DNA from: Asterias rubens
Taxonomy: Eukaryota > Echinodermata > Asteroidea > Forcipulatida > Asteriidae
Length of the DNA stretch: 64,000 bases
NCBI RefSeq assembly: GCF_902459465.1
Contig: NC_047063.1
Span: 25,341,055 to 25,405,054 of the forward strand
Direction of reading: 5' to 3'
The translations under genes were made by a program, and so were the position numbers. The notes under the pieces are model-generated. The model worked only from the letters and a program-made list of their open reading frames with translations. It was not told where the DNA came from and made no database searches. Positions within the stretch are counted from its first letter, which is position 1. Every line of letters starts with the position of its first letter. Of the stretch, positions 34,965 to 43,029 are shown piece by piece.

Positions 34965-35661
34965 CTATTGTTTCAGGTAGTGAAATACAATGATTAAAAT
35001 GCTAACTGAAAAGATCATTGCAATGATTGGTTGAATGGTTGCGTAGTCATTGACTTCCAGCATAGCGAATATACGTAATGGTGCCCCACTACCGCCACGA
35101 ATCTTCATAGGCAAAGCATGTACTCTAGCTCCCGTAGTAGGTAGTTTATCCAAGTTGGCGACGTTCTCCATTCCATATACATTGGCAGCTAACAGATTCC
35201 GATGAGCTAAAAAATCAAGACTTTGTCCGTAGTCAACAGAGGGCGTGTCGATTCCAATGCCCGATATCTGTCGATTTGACACCAACCACGAAGCAGCTTC
35301 GGGAGCGATCCCTGGGAACTGATATAACGAATTACCCTGATCATCAAGGTAGGTATCATCCCGAGTGGATCCGAAGTACGACAGACGGTCGGGATAGAAA
35401 GCTCCCCAACCGGTGTAAACAAACAGTAAACAACCGTCTGGTATTTTCCCATTGATTCCTTCCCAGTCGTGAAGATCCTTGGTAGTCAATTGATAATTGC
35501 GATTATTTGAGGCTTGTTTTGAGATGTCAACTCGTACTGCGGGTCCAACCAATTTACTGATGGGTATTTCATGAACTCGTAGTTTGCCTTCTGAGAAGTG
35601 GGCAGGGGCATCGAGGTGAGTTCCACCGTGTTCTGCTGCCGCAAATTTATTTTCTTCATAC
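34965..35661 (-). CDS. Cyclase-family hydrolase, exon 2 (metal site to C terminus)
   Basis: Starts after a ttctctctgtag acceptor; its first G completes the TGG codon split by the intron, giving [22 protein letters not shown]. Ends at TAG 34967-34965. The open frame extends upstream to 35,750 into the intron ([14 protein letters not shown]...), which is not part of the protein. Confidence 0.9.
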
Positions 35662-38600
35662 CTACAGAGAGAAGCAAGCAGACATACAAGAAAAAAGACA
35701 ATAAAATCACAACTTTTACGCCAAGTGATATGGATCTTAATTGTAAACAAAGTGTTTGTTTTACTTGTTTAAGGCAAATAGAGGCTTTACCCCTTCAAAA
35801 GTTGGGGAGACGGCATTCGAAGTTGGGGAGACAGCATTCGAAGTTGGGGAGACGGCATTTAATGTTGGGGGAAGGAATTTGAAGTTGGGGCATGGAGGTG
35901 GTTGGGGAGAAGGCATTCGAAGTTGGCATTCGAAGCTTGAAAAACTGTTGCTTATTTTGATCGCAAAAAAATACCCCGGATTTGACAGGTCGCCCCCAGC
36001 CCCCCCCCCCCCCATCACACACACGCTGACAAAGATTTGACCGTTTAATAATAATAATAACTAGACATTAAGTGTTTGTGATCAAACACGAAGCTGTTCC
36101 GTGTTGTTTTGCTTGGATTATATGCTTCATTGCCCAAGGAATATATAACTGGAAAAAAAGTTTTTCAAAAAAGTTGTGTAGCTCTTGATATATGGCCACA
36201 CATTCCAGTTGACCCGTTAGTAAATGTCAACATGGCCTCAAAGCTACCAAAGACTAAGCTGCAATGCCCAAGGAGTCTATAACTAAAATAGTTTATAAAA
36301 CGGTTGTGTATATCTTGATATAAGGTCCTAGAAGTAAAGGTCAACCTGGGGTCACCGTTTTGCAAGGTTAATATTTATTGTCTGACGGTATAAAACTGAA
36401 AAAAGTCTGAACATTGGCTGTGTACTTTTTTATATATGGTCTCACTTCCGGTTTACCCGGAAGTAAAGGTTAACATGGGGTCAAAGTTATATCAAACTAA
36501 TTTTTAATGCCCAAGGAGTGTATAACTGAAAAAAGTTTGAAAATCGGGTGTGCAGTTCTTGAGATATGGTCCCACTTCCGGTTGACCCGGAAGTAGAGGT
36601 CCACTGGGGGTCACGGTTTTTCAAAATTTATTTTTAATGCCTAAGGAGTCTAAAACTGAAAAAGATTGAAAATCGGTTGTGTAGTTCTTGAGATATGGTC
36701 CCACTTCCGGTTGACCCGGAAGAAGAGGTCAAACTGAGGTCACGGTTTTACCCAAAAAATTTAAGACCTAAGGAGTCTATAACTGAAGAAATTTAAGTAA
36801 AGGTCAACATGGGGTCACGGCTAGCCAATGCGAATGTCCAATGTCAAAGGAGCTAATAAACTGAAACAAATTGAAAATCGGTTGTCTAGTTCTTGAAATA
36901 AGGTCACACTTCCGGTTGACCCGAAAGAAAAGGTCAGCTTGGGGTCACGGTTTTCAAAATTTATTTTTAATGCCTAATGGAGTCTTTAACTGAAAAAAGT
37001 TTGAAAATCGGTTGTGTAGTTCTTGAGAAATGGTCCTACTTCCGGTTGACCCTGAAGAAGAGGTCAAAATGAGGTCACGGTTTTACCCAACAAATTTTAA
37101 GACCTAAGGAGTCTATAACTGAAGAATTTTTTTAAATCAGTTGTGTTACTCTTGAGATATGTTCCCACTTCCGGTTGACCCGGAAGTAGAGGTCAAATCG
37201 GGGTCACGGTTACCCAAGGCAAATCAATCATGCCTAAGGAGTCTATTACTGGGGAAAAAAAATCGGCCGTACACTTCTTGAGATATAGTGCTGCAAAGAA
37301 AAACTCAAAGCTTCCAATTAGCATAAATTAACACGTGATGGCGTCACAGTATCAAAATTGTGTTTTTCGTACTAATAGATTTCATAGGGTACACGATGGG
37401 TTTGTAACTTACCCCAATCCAATGCCTTTTACAAAAACCCTATTAGAACGTACATTTGTTGTAACGAAAACCCTGAACCATCGTAGGATTCCAATGTGTG
37501 CCTATAGGTTGTGTACAAATCCAATGGAGTATGCACAAAGTATTAGGTCCAGAACAAGGTTAGTAAACAAATACAAGGATGCCAACATCAGTACTGCGTC
37601 GTAGACTACCCTCAAGTAAGTCCTCAATCCAAACAGGTCCTCACTGTCAACAAAATGTATTGCAACACCCATAGAGAAAGTGTACAACCACATGAATAAG
37701 GGACTGCACCCAGTTTAGCTGGAACCGCACCTGGTTTTGCTCCTATCTCAGCCAGAGAACAAACTTTGTGGGCATAGACGGTGCAACCTCAGACAGAATG
37801 CCACTGCAATATGGACTTCCTCAAGGTTCGGTACTTGGCCCAATGCTGTTCTGAATGTATTGCACACCAATTGGACACATCATCAAGAATCATGGCCTTG
37901 GTTACCACTGCTACGCAGATGATACCCAGATATATATATCTATCAGTCCGATTCAATCTGAAGTGATCCATGCATTACAGCAAATAGAAGCGTGTGTTGA
38001 TGAGCTACGCCAGTGGATGACTTCAAACTTCCTAAAACTGAATGATGGGAAGACCGAGTTCATAGTAATTGGATCTCAACATCAAAGGTCAAAGGTAAAT
38101 ATCTCTGGGATCAGGGTGGGTACAGGCGTCATTCCTCCATCAGACACTGTCAGGAATCTTGGTATCATCTTGGATTCTAATCTCTCCATGGATCGCCACA
38201 TCTCCGCTGTATCCCGAGCAGCTTTCATGTCACTCAGAAATATTGGAATGGTCCGCAAGCATATCAATGATCAAGTTGCAGAACTTTTATCCCATGCATA
38301 CATCACTTCAAGGCTTGATATGGGTAATTCTGCATTGTACAAACTGAACAAATCACTACTGAATCGACTCCAACGTCTACAAAACAATGCAGCCAGGGTA
38401 GTTACATTATCCAAAAAGAGGGTAAGCATTAGCTCTCTTCTGAAACAACTGCACTGGCTCCCAATTGAACAGAGGATCAAATACAAAATCGGCTTGCTTG
38501 TGTTTAAAGCGATGAATGGTCAATCCCCGTCTTATATATGTGATCTTGTGCAGCCATATGTTCCAACACGAGAAAATCTACGCTCTGCAGACAAATTTCT

Positions 38601-41600
38601 CCTTGAAGAACACAGGGCACGCAACTATTGGGGAAACCGTTCATTTCAAGTCGCAGCAGCAAAGATATGGAATGGTCTTCCACATTACGTCCGGGCAGCT
38701 GTCACAACTGATACATTCAAATCAGCACTCAAAACACATCTGTTCAACACCAACAAATAATATTTGCCTTTGACAAGCATAATGACTATAATTTTTTTTT
38801 TTAAGATATCGCGAGCAGTGCACCTGGAGCGTAGCTGACTAGGGTGCAGATTTATTGAGCAAGCGCCATGAGCGCCTGCATTGGCGGATACCGGTGTGGC
38901 GGTCTCGTAGCTCCGGCGGTCTCAGAGCTCCAGATTACCAAATACGGTAGTATTTCGTCATGCCGTGCCTGCGCACACCAAGCGAAAGTAGTAAATTTTA
39001 GCGCCGTGCTGAGTACAATCTCGTAGTAGACTTAGGGACAAGTCGTTTATTGTCACACGCGGTGAAATAGTCGAGTTGCAGCGGTGCTCTCCGCGTGCGA
39101 ACTGCTGGTTGCGCAACTACTGCGCTGCCCGACTCCAGGCAGCTCGTAGTAGTCGCGCAACCAGCAGTTCGCTGCAACTCGACTATCTCACCACGTGGGA
39201 ACAAAAACGACTTGTCCACAAGTCTACTCTCGTAGCTGTCATGGCGGCGCCCATGTCGTGGTGTGAACGAGTGGAGCGTATGCGACAGTATTGTGACAAA
39301 AGTAATCACGTTTATAATAAGTATTTGAGGAGTGGGAATTACTGAAAGCCAGAAAAGGGTTTTGGGTTGCCCCTCGGAAAAGCACTCTCGTACGATAACA
39401 AAACAGGTCTCGAAGATTTATTCGTGGCGGCAGGGAGGGGGGAGGGGACGGGGACTCACGCCCGAAATGACAGCATGCTACGCCACCCCGGAGAGCTTGG
39501 CATGCCAGAGATCTGAGACCGTGATTACTGCGTGCCGAAATCTCCGGTGACGTCACCCAGAGGAGAGCTCAGAGACCGCCGGAGCGCTGAGGCCGCCACA
39601 CCGGCGCTATACAAGACTTCGATTATTATTATTATTACATCCAGAAGTACTACGTTGTATACTCCTAGAACTATTTCGGTTTCGTCCAGCTATCGTCTCC
39701 CGTAACCTCATAGGTTAATATCTCTCACGCGTTAAACGATCATGGTTCAATCATTGAATTTTGGAATCGAAAATCTCTCTATATTTTTATTTTAATCTCG
39801 CAAAAATTAGGCTCTATGTGTCATTTGATATATCAATGTCCGAGGGGGCGACCACAGAACCCACTCCGCAATCTAAAAAAATGTTGAAAGTTATAAATTC
39901 TTACCGTAATTCAGTCCCCAAATACTCCGTTTTACCACTACACTACAAATGCTGATTGTCCACGAACGCATCGCAAAGTCACGACACGTGACGAGCGTGC
40001 GCATATTTTTTTCCAGGACAAACCTGGAGAATTATTTACACACGTTGTCCTAGAATAAAAAAAACACACGATCCGTGCTTTGCGTACAAAAACATATGGA
40101 CACGCGTCTGGGAACCAGACGTCTGATTCCTAGATGCGTGGTACACAAAGCACGGATCGAGTGGGTTTTTTTTATTCTAGGACGGACGAACGTGTGCGAA
40201 AATTCTCCACGTTTGTCCTGGGAAAAAAATAATATGCGCACGCTCGTCACGTGTCGTGACTTCGCGATGCGTTCGGCAGAGTTCGGGGACAATCCGGAAC
40301 TGTCGGAACAGCTAATGATAAAAACAAATAAAAATCTTAACAAAAACAATAGCTGTTCCGACCACTACTTCGGAACAGCTAATAATAATAAAAACAAATA
40401 AAATTCTTAACGAAAACAATAGCTGTTCCGACGACTACGTCGGCACAGCTAAAAATAAAAACAAATAAAAACCTTAACAAAAACAATAGCTGTTCCGACC
40501 ACTACGTCGGAATAGCTAATTAAAATCTTACCAAAAACAATAGCTGTTCCGACCACTACGTCGGAACAGCTAATAAAAACAAATAAAAAACTTAAAGGCA
40601 CCTGGAAATAGGATTTTTTTTCTTTTAAACATAAGAGTACACATGTATATGTTTATTAACAATAAAACAATTTTTTGAGTAATTGTTTGTCACGATTTAT
40701 ATGTTAAAAAAATTAATTAAGTGCTTGGGGGAGTTGACTCCTTTTACCCCTTTTGTGACGTAGGAAAAGGAAGACTTTGCCTCGATGCGTAGATAAACAC
40801 ACGTGCAAAAGTACATGTAATTCAAGACGTGAGTTTGTACGCTGCAAAAAAGGTTTTTGGCTGGTATTTTTCCGGCAATGCCGACCAGGTGTATTGCTGC
40901 TGGATGCAGCAAAACAACTAAAGATGGGGTCAGTCTTCATCTATTTCCTGCAGATCCCAAGTATAGGCGGTTGTGGGCTGAGAAAGTCAGATTAACTAGA
41001 GCAAAGTGGTCCGGTCCGACGTCTTTTTCAGCGCTATGCAGCGAACACTTCGAGCCGTCGTGCTTCGAATCCGGGATACACCACTCATTTGACATGACGA
41101 GAAGAGCCATTCTTAAACACGACGCCGTCCCAACATTTTTTCCAGCTAGTGGGAAATCGAAGAAGGTATCTGAAAGACGTGACGAACCCAGAGGAGCATT
41201 TGCTTAACGTGAAAAAATTCGGGTAAGTTTGAACTTTGAGGGTATGTTTTTAGCTTTTGCCAAGTGACACGATTTGTTTTGGTACCGCATGCGATTCACC
41301 GTGCGTGCAGGTCCTATGTGACCGTCCGCACATTATACAGCAGCCATAGTGCGTGCGTGCAGTCTGCTCCGTGGCCGTATTTCTATAATAATACGTAGGC
41401 AGACCCACATCTTACAACCCATTTGGTCACTAAAAAGTCGCATAGTTAAAAAAAATAGCAGCAATAGCTTTTGTAAAAACCACTAGGCGTTCAACATGTT
41501 CAAGTTTCAATGTACGTATGTGTGTAAAATCGTGTCTAAATTTGTTTTGATGTGACATGTTCCCAGACGTAATGTACGGGGGCCTGACTACAAATTTTCT

Positions 41601-42228
41601 CTTCAAATATCGCGCCTTGAATTACGTCACGAACAGCGCCTTCTCGGGTCGGGGCCTACTCTTAAATTTGTAAATACAATCAAAACTAATATTTGTAAAC
41701 CTTAGTTAACTTTTTATTCACATTCCTCTCGTAAAAACACATATTTTAGTGACAAAAGCTTTATTTAAAAAAAAAAAAACTTCCAGGTGACTTTAACAAA
41801 AACAATAGCTGTCGTTCCGACCACTACGTCGGAACAGCTAATAAAAATCTCGACAAAAACAATACCTGTTCCGACGGTAGGTCGGAACAGCTAATAATAA
41901 TATTTAAATTTGGTGTACGGGCCTGTAATGTAATTAAAACGTAACCCCTGAATTTTGTGAAGTTTTCAGATTGGTTGGCTACAGTTATTGAAGATCTAGA
42001 GTAGTGCATCGCTTCCCTAAACAGTCATGTACTATCATCATCTTACCATGGAACAGTCCCATCTGGCCCACGAACTGTTATAGTGAAGTCAAACCCACCA
42101 CCTGGCCAATATAACGTAGTTTCTCCAAAGTCGTAAGACATGTCCAGAATTTCACCTTTCTCCAATGCCAAGGCGTTCCGAGACACAAGAAGTAGTGCCA
42201 CACTGGACACCACGAATACATTAACCAT
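34965..42228 (-). CDS. Cyclase-family (PF04199-type) metal hydrolase, two exons, signal peptide and C-terminal hydrophobic tail
   Basis: Exon 1 (42228-42047) and exon 2 (35661-34965) join in phase 2 to give 292 residues. [21 protein letters not shown] is a signal peptide; [17 protein letters not shown] and [12 protein letters not shown] (residues about 72-83) are the hallmark blocks of the cyclase superfamily, which includes kynurenine formamidase and isatin hydrolase; the two histidines and aspartate bind the catalytic metal. [27 protein letters not shown] and [18 protein letters not shown] are further family blocks. Length and motifs look intact, with no stop or frameshift. The last 20 residues ([18 protein letters not shown]) are hydrophobic and follow a small-residue stretch, so the protein is probably anchored to the outer membrane face by a GPI signal or a single helix. 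The substrate is unknown; kynurenine formamidase activity should not be assumed. Confidence 0.9.
35798..35900. repeat. Short tandem repeat, about 22-bp unit GAAGTTGGGGAGACGGCATT
   Basis: Three near-identical units plus two diverged ones follow in the cyclase intron. Both strands are open in several frames because the unit lacks stops. Confidence 0.8.
36150..37310. repeat. Diverged satellite, about 130-bp unit, roughly nine copies
   Basis: The marker CTTGAGATATGGTCCCACTT and variants recur at about 36,183, 36,313, 36,428, 36,558, 36,688, 36,893, 37,022, 37,149 and 37,278, i.e. mostly 127-130 bp apart. Each unit also has ACTTCCGGTTGACCCGGAAG, GGGGTCACGG and CCTAAGGAGTCTATAACTG. One unit near 36,790 is partly deleted. 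It lies in the cyclase intron. Confidence 0.85.
37855..38760 (+). pseudogene. Reverse transcriptase C-terminal open frame of the 37.7-kb element
   Basis: 301 codons beginning just after the nonsense codon, from the YADD motif to the conserved [10 protein letters not shown] terminus. Only part of the palm, thumb and post-RT domain is present, so it cannot make a working enzyme. Confidence 0.85.
38895..39600. mobile_element. Ginger1-like non-autonomous DNA transposon (CCGG target-site duplication)
   Basis: CCGG at 38891-38894 and 39601-39604 bracket a 706-bp element with termini TGTGGCGGTCTCGTAGCTCC and, at the right, the complement of TGTGGCGGCCTCAGCGCTCC. The TIR runs about 38 bp with roughly six mismatches. 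Ginger1 transposons are known to have TGT...ACA termini, 40-270-bp TIRs and CCGG or CCGT duplications. It inserted into the 3'UTR of the flanking retrotransposon, whose uninterrupted sequence would read GGCGGATACCGGCGCTATAC. No transposase is encoded. A second internal foldback (about 39,019-39,238, arms about 90-100 bp) is present. Confidence 0.8.
39746..40312. repeat. Foldback element with about 165-bp arms
   Basis: From about 39,957 to 40,300 the sequence folds on itself: GACACGTGACGAGCGTGCGC pairs with GCGCACGCTCGTCACGTGTC, and CGATCCGTGCTTTGCGTAC with GTACACAAAGCACGGATCG. The loop carries GGGAACCAGACGTCTG. The left flank (39,746-39,956) is shared with 30,280-30,490. Confidence 0.8.
40293..40571. 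repeat. Array of 30-bp hairpins AGCTGTTCCGAC-N6-GTCGGAACAGCT, left part
   Basis: A half-copy (about 40,293-40,312) and four near-identical palindromes start at 40,351, 40,421, 40,488 and 40,542, separated by AT-rich spacers (AATAAAAACAAATAAAAATC, TTAACAAAAACAAT). The array continues at 41,806 after the Kolobok-like insertion. Spacers are similar to each other and the palindromes are perfect or nearly so, so this is not a CRISPR. Confidence 0.85.
40596..41792 (+). mobile_element. Kolobok-like TTAA transposon copy C, carrying a THAP-domain frame
   Basis: TTAA at 40592-40595 and 41793-41796 bracket a 1,197-bp element with TIR AGGCACCTGGAA / TTCCAGGTGACT. The insertion splits the hairpin array at a spacer TTAACAAAAAC, so the empty site can be read from neighbouring spacers and the TTAA duplication is certain. 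It keeps a complete THAP-domain frame but not the catalytic part of a transposase. TTAA targets plus a THAP DNA-binding domain point to the Kolobok superfamily; P-type elements also use THAP but make 8-bp duplications. Confidence 0.8.
40878..41207 (+). CDS. THAP-domain protein (N-terminal part of a transposase)
   Basis: ATG at 40,878 opens [17 protein letters not shown] (Cys pair C5, C10), followed by the conserved LWAEKVR tryptophan, [12 protein letters not shown] (second zinc pair C-x2-H) and DAVPTFFP (AVPTFF box): a complete C2CH THAP zinc finger of about 85 residues. THAP modules bind DNA and in transposons recognise the ends. The frame stops after ...DEPRGAFA, with no DDE-type catalytic region, so it may be an exon of a formerly longer transposase or a truncated DNA-binding relic. 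An upstream in-frame start (MAGIFPA) at 40,857 is possible; MPTRC matches typical THAP N termini. Confidence 0.85.
   Translation: MPTRCIAAGCSKTTKDGVSLHLFPADPKYRRLWAEKVRLTRAKWSGPTSFSALCSEHFEPSCFESGIHHSFDMTRRAILKHDAVPTFFPASGKSKKVSERRDEPRGAFA
41806..41892. repeat. Hairpin array, right part
   Basis: Two further copies of AGCTGTTCCGAC...GTCGGAACAGCT: one with a 4-bp insert (GTCG) in the left arm, and one with a changed loop (GGTAG). They continue the array interrupted by the Kolobok-like element. Confidence 0.8.
42047..42228 (-). CDS. Cyclase-family hydrolase, exon 1 (start codon and signal peptide)
   Basis: ATG at 42228-42226 in an AACCATGG context. The exon ends CCATG|gtaaga (phase 2). A TGACGT half-CRE sits about 13-18 nt upstream of the ATG (42241-42246), within the probable 5'UTR or core promoter. 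Confidence 0.88.
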
Positions 42229-42410
42229 GGTTTAGTGAGGACGTCACACAAACAGCTAGAAAAGAATTAACACATTGATGGTGATTTACGTGGCAGCGTA
42301 TTGCTTCAAACCAATTTATTACAAATTCTATTACGTAACAATTCGTACAAGTCTTCAGAGGGTTGCATTACTTTTCAAGTGCCATGCATACTGACTATGG
42401 CACGCCAAAG

Positions 42411-42725
42411 CGGAATTTATTCAACCCTGCATGAAAACTGCTGCAACATAAAAAAAATACCGCAACATTAAAAAAACAACTCAACATTAAAAAAATCATA
42501 TTCAACAATTTTAAAATTTATTGTCAACAGCAATATTTTTAAGTCCAACATTTACAAAAAACTTGTCAACATTTTAAAAAACACGCATCAACATGCGGAA
42601 TGTATTCAACCCGGCATGAAAACTGCTGCAACATAAAAAAAATACCGCAACATTAAAAAAACAACTCAACATTAAAAAAATCATATTCAACAATTTTAAA
42701 AGTTTTTTTCAACAGCAATACTTTT
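42411..42725. repeat. Direct duplication, about 185-bp period
   Basis: CGGAATTTATTCAACCCTGC at 42,411 and CGGAATGTATTCAACCCGGC at 42,596 start two copies sharing ATGAAAACTGCTGCAACATA and CAACATTAAAAAAATCATAT. The second copy ends about 60 bp early. Confidence 0.8.
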
Positions 42726-42773
42726 ACTTTTTGTGGCAAGAACAATCAGTATTACTTGATTATCAGTCCAGCC

Positions 42774-43020
42774 CAAAGATTATAGAGCGCCGCAAGGCGC
42801 AAGATGCGGAACTGAAGCTTTATCTATTGTTGGAACGTGAAATACGCATGGGCGCCATTTCAGCAAGTGAATGTTTTGTTTCCCATTGATAGGAATGGTC
42901 ATTGTCTGCACTGATCTACTGTTGTATCAAAAGAGTTACTTGCCGAAATGGCGTCCAGTGGGATTTCACATTACAGCCCGAGTTCCGCATCTTGCGCCTT
43001 GCGGCGCTCTATAATCTTTG
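42774..43020. mobile_element. hAT-like MITE with 8-bp target-site duplication
   Basis: GTCCAGCC at 42766-42773 and 43021-43028 is an exact 8-bp duplication around a 247-bp element. Termini CAAAGATTATAGAGCGCC... and its complement form a TIR of about 40 bp (through GGCGCAAGATGCGGAACT). An 8-bp duplication and a terminus fitting YARNG are hAT traits; P-type elements also make 8-bp duplications. An inner pair AATGGCG/CGCCATT extends the foldback. Noncoding. Confidence 0.8.
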
Positions 43021-43029
43021 GTCCAGCCC

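Larger units (their letters stand above)
37715..39636 (+). mobile_element. Non-LTR retrotransposon (CR1/Jockey group), 5'-truncated, split by a MITE
   Basis: Reading frames encode the C-terminal half of a reverse transcriptase: [13 protein letters not shown], then [12 protein letters not shown] (YADD catalytic motif), [24 protein letters not shown] and the post-RT block [20 protein letters not shown]...[10 protein letters not shown]. An in-frame TGA just after GPMLF (37,852-37,854) breaks the RT. The N-terminal endonuclease is missing. The 3'UTR is interrupted by the Ginger1-like MITE at 38895-39600 and resumes CGCTATACAAGACTTCG ending in an (ATT)n tail at about 39,636. It sits in antisense orientation in the cyclase intron. 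Confidence 0.85.

Noticed and set aside
35486..36040. Short frames near 35.5-36.0 kb on both strands
   Set aside because: They come from the 22-bp tandem repeat and from shadows of cyclase exon 2.
37335..37693. 60-90-residue frames upstream of the CR1-like element
   Set aside because: No retrotransposon or other motif; not contiguous with the RT sequence, which begins near 37,715.
40293..40571. Regularly spaced palindromes resembling a CRISPR array
   Set aside because: Spacers are similar to each other, the context is metazoan, no cas genes exist, and the period is irregular.
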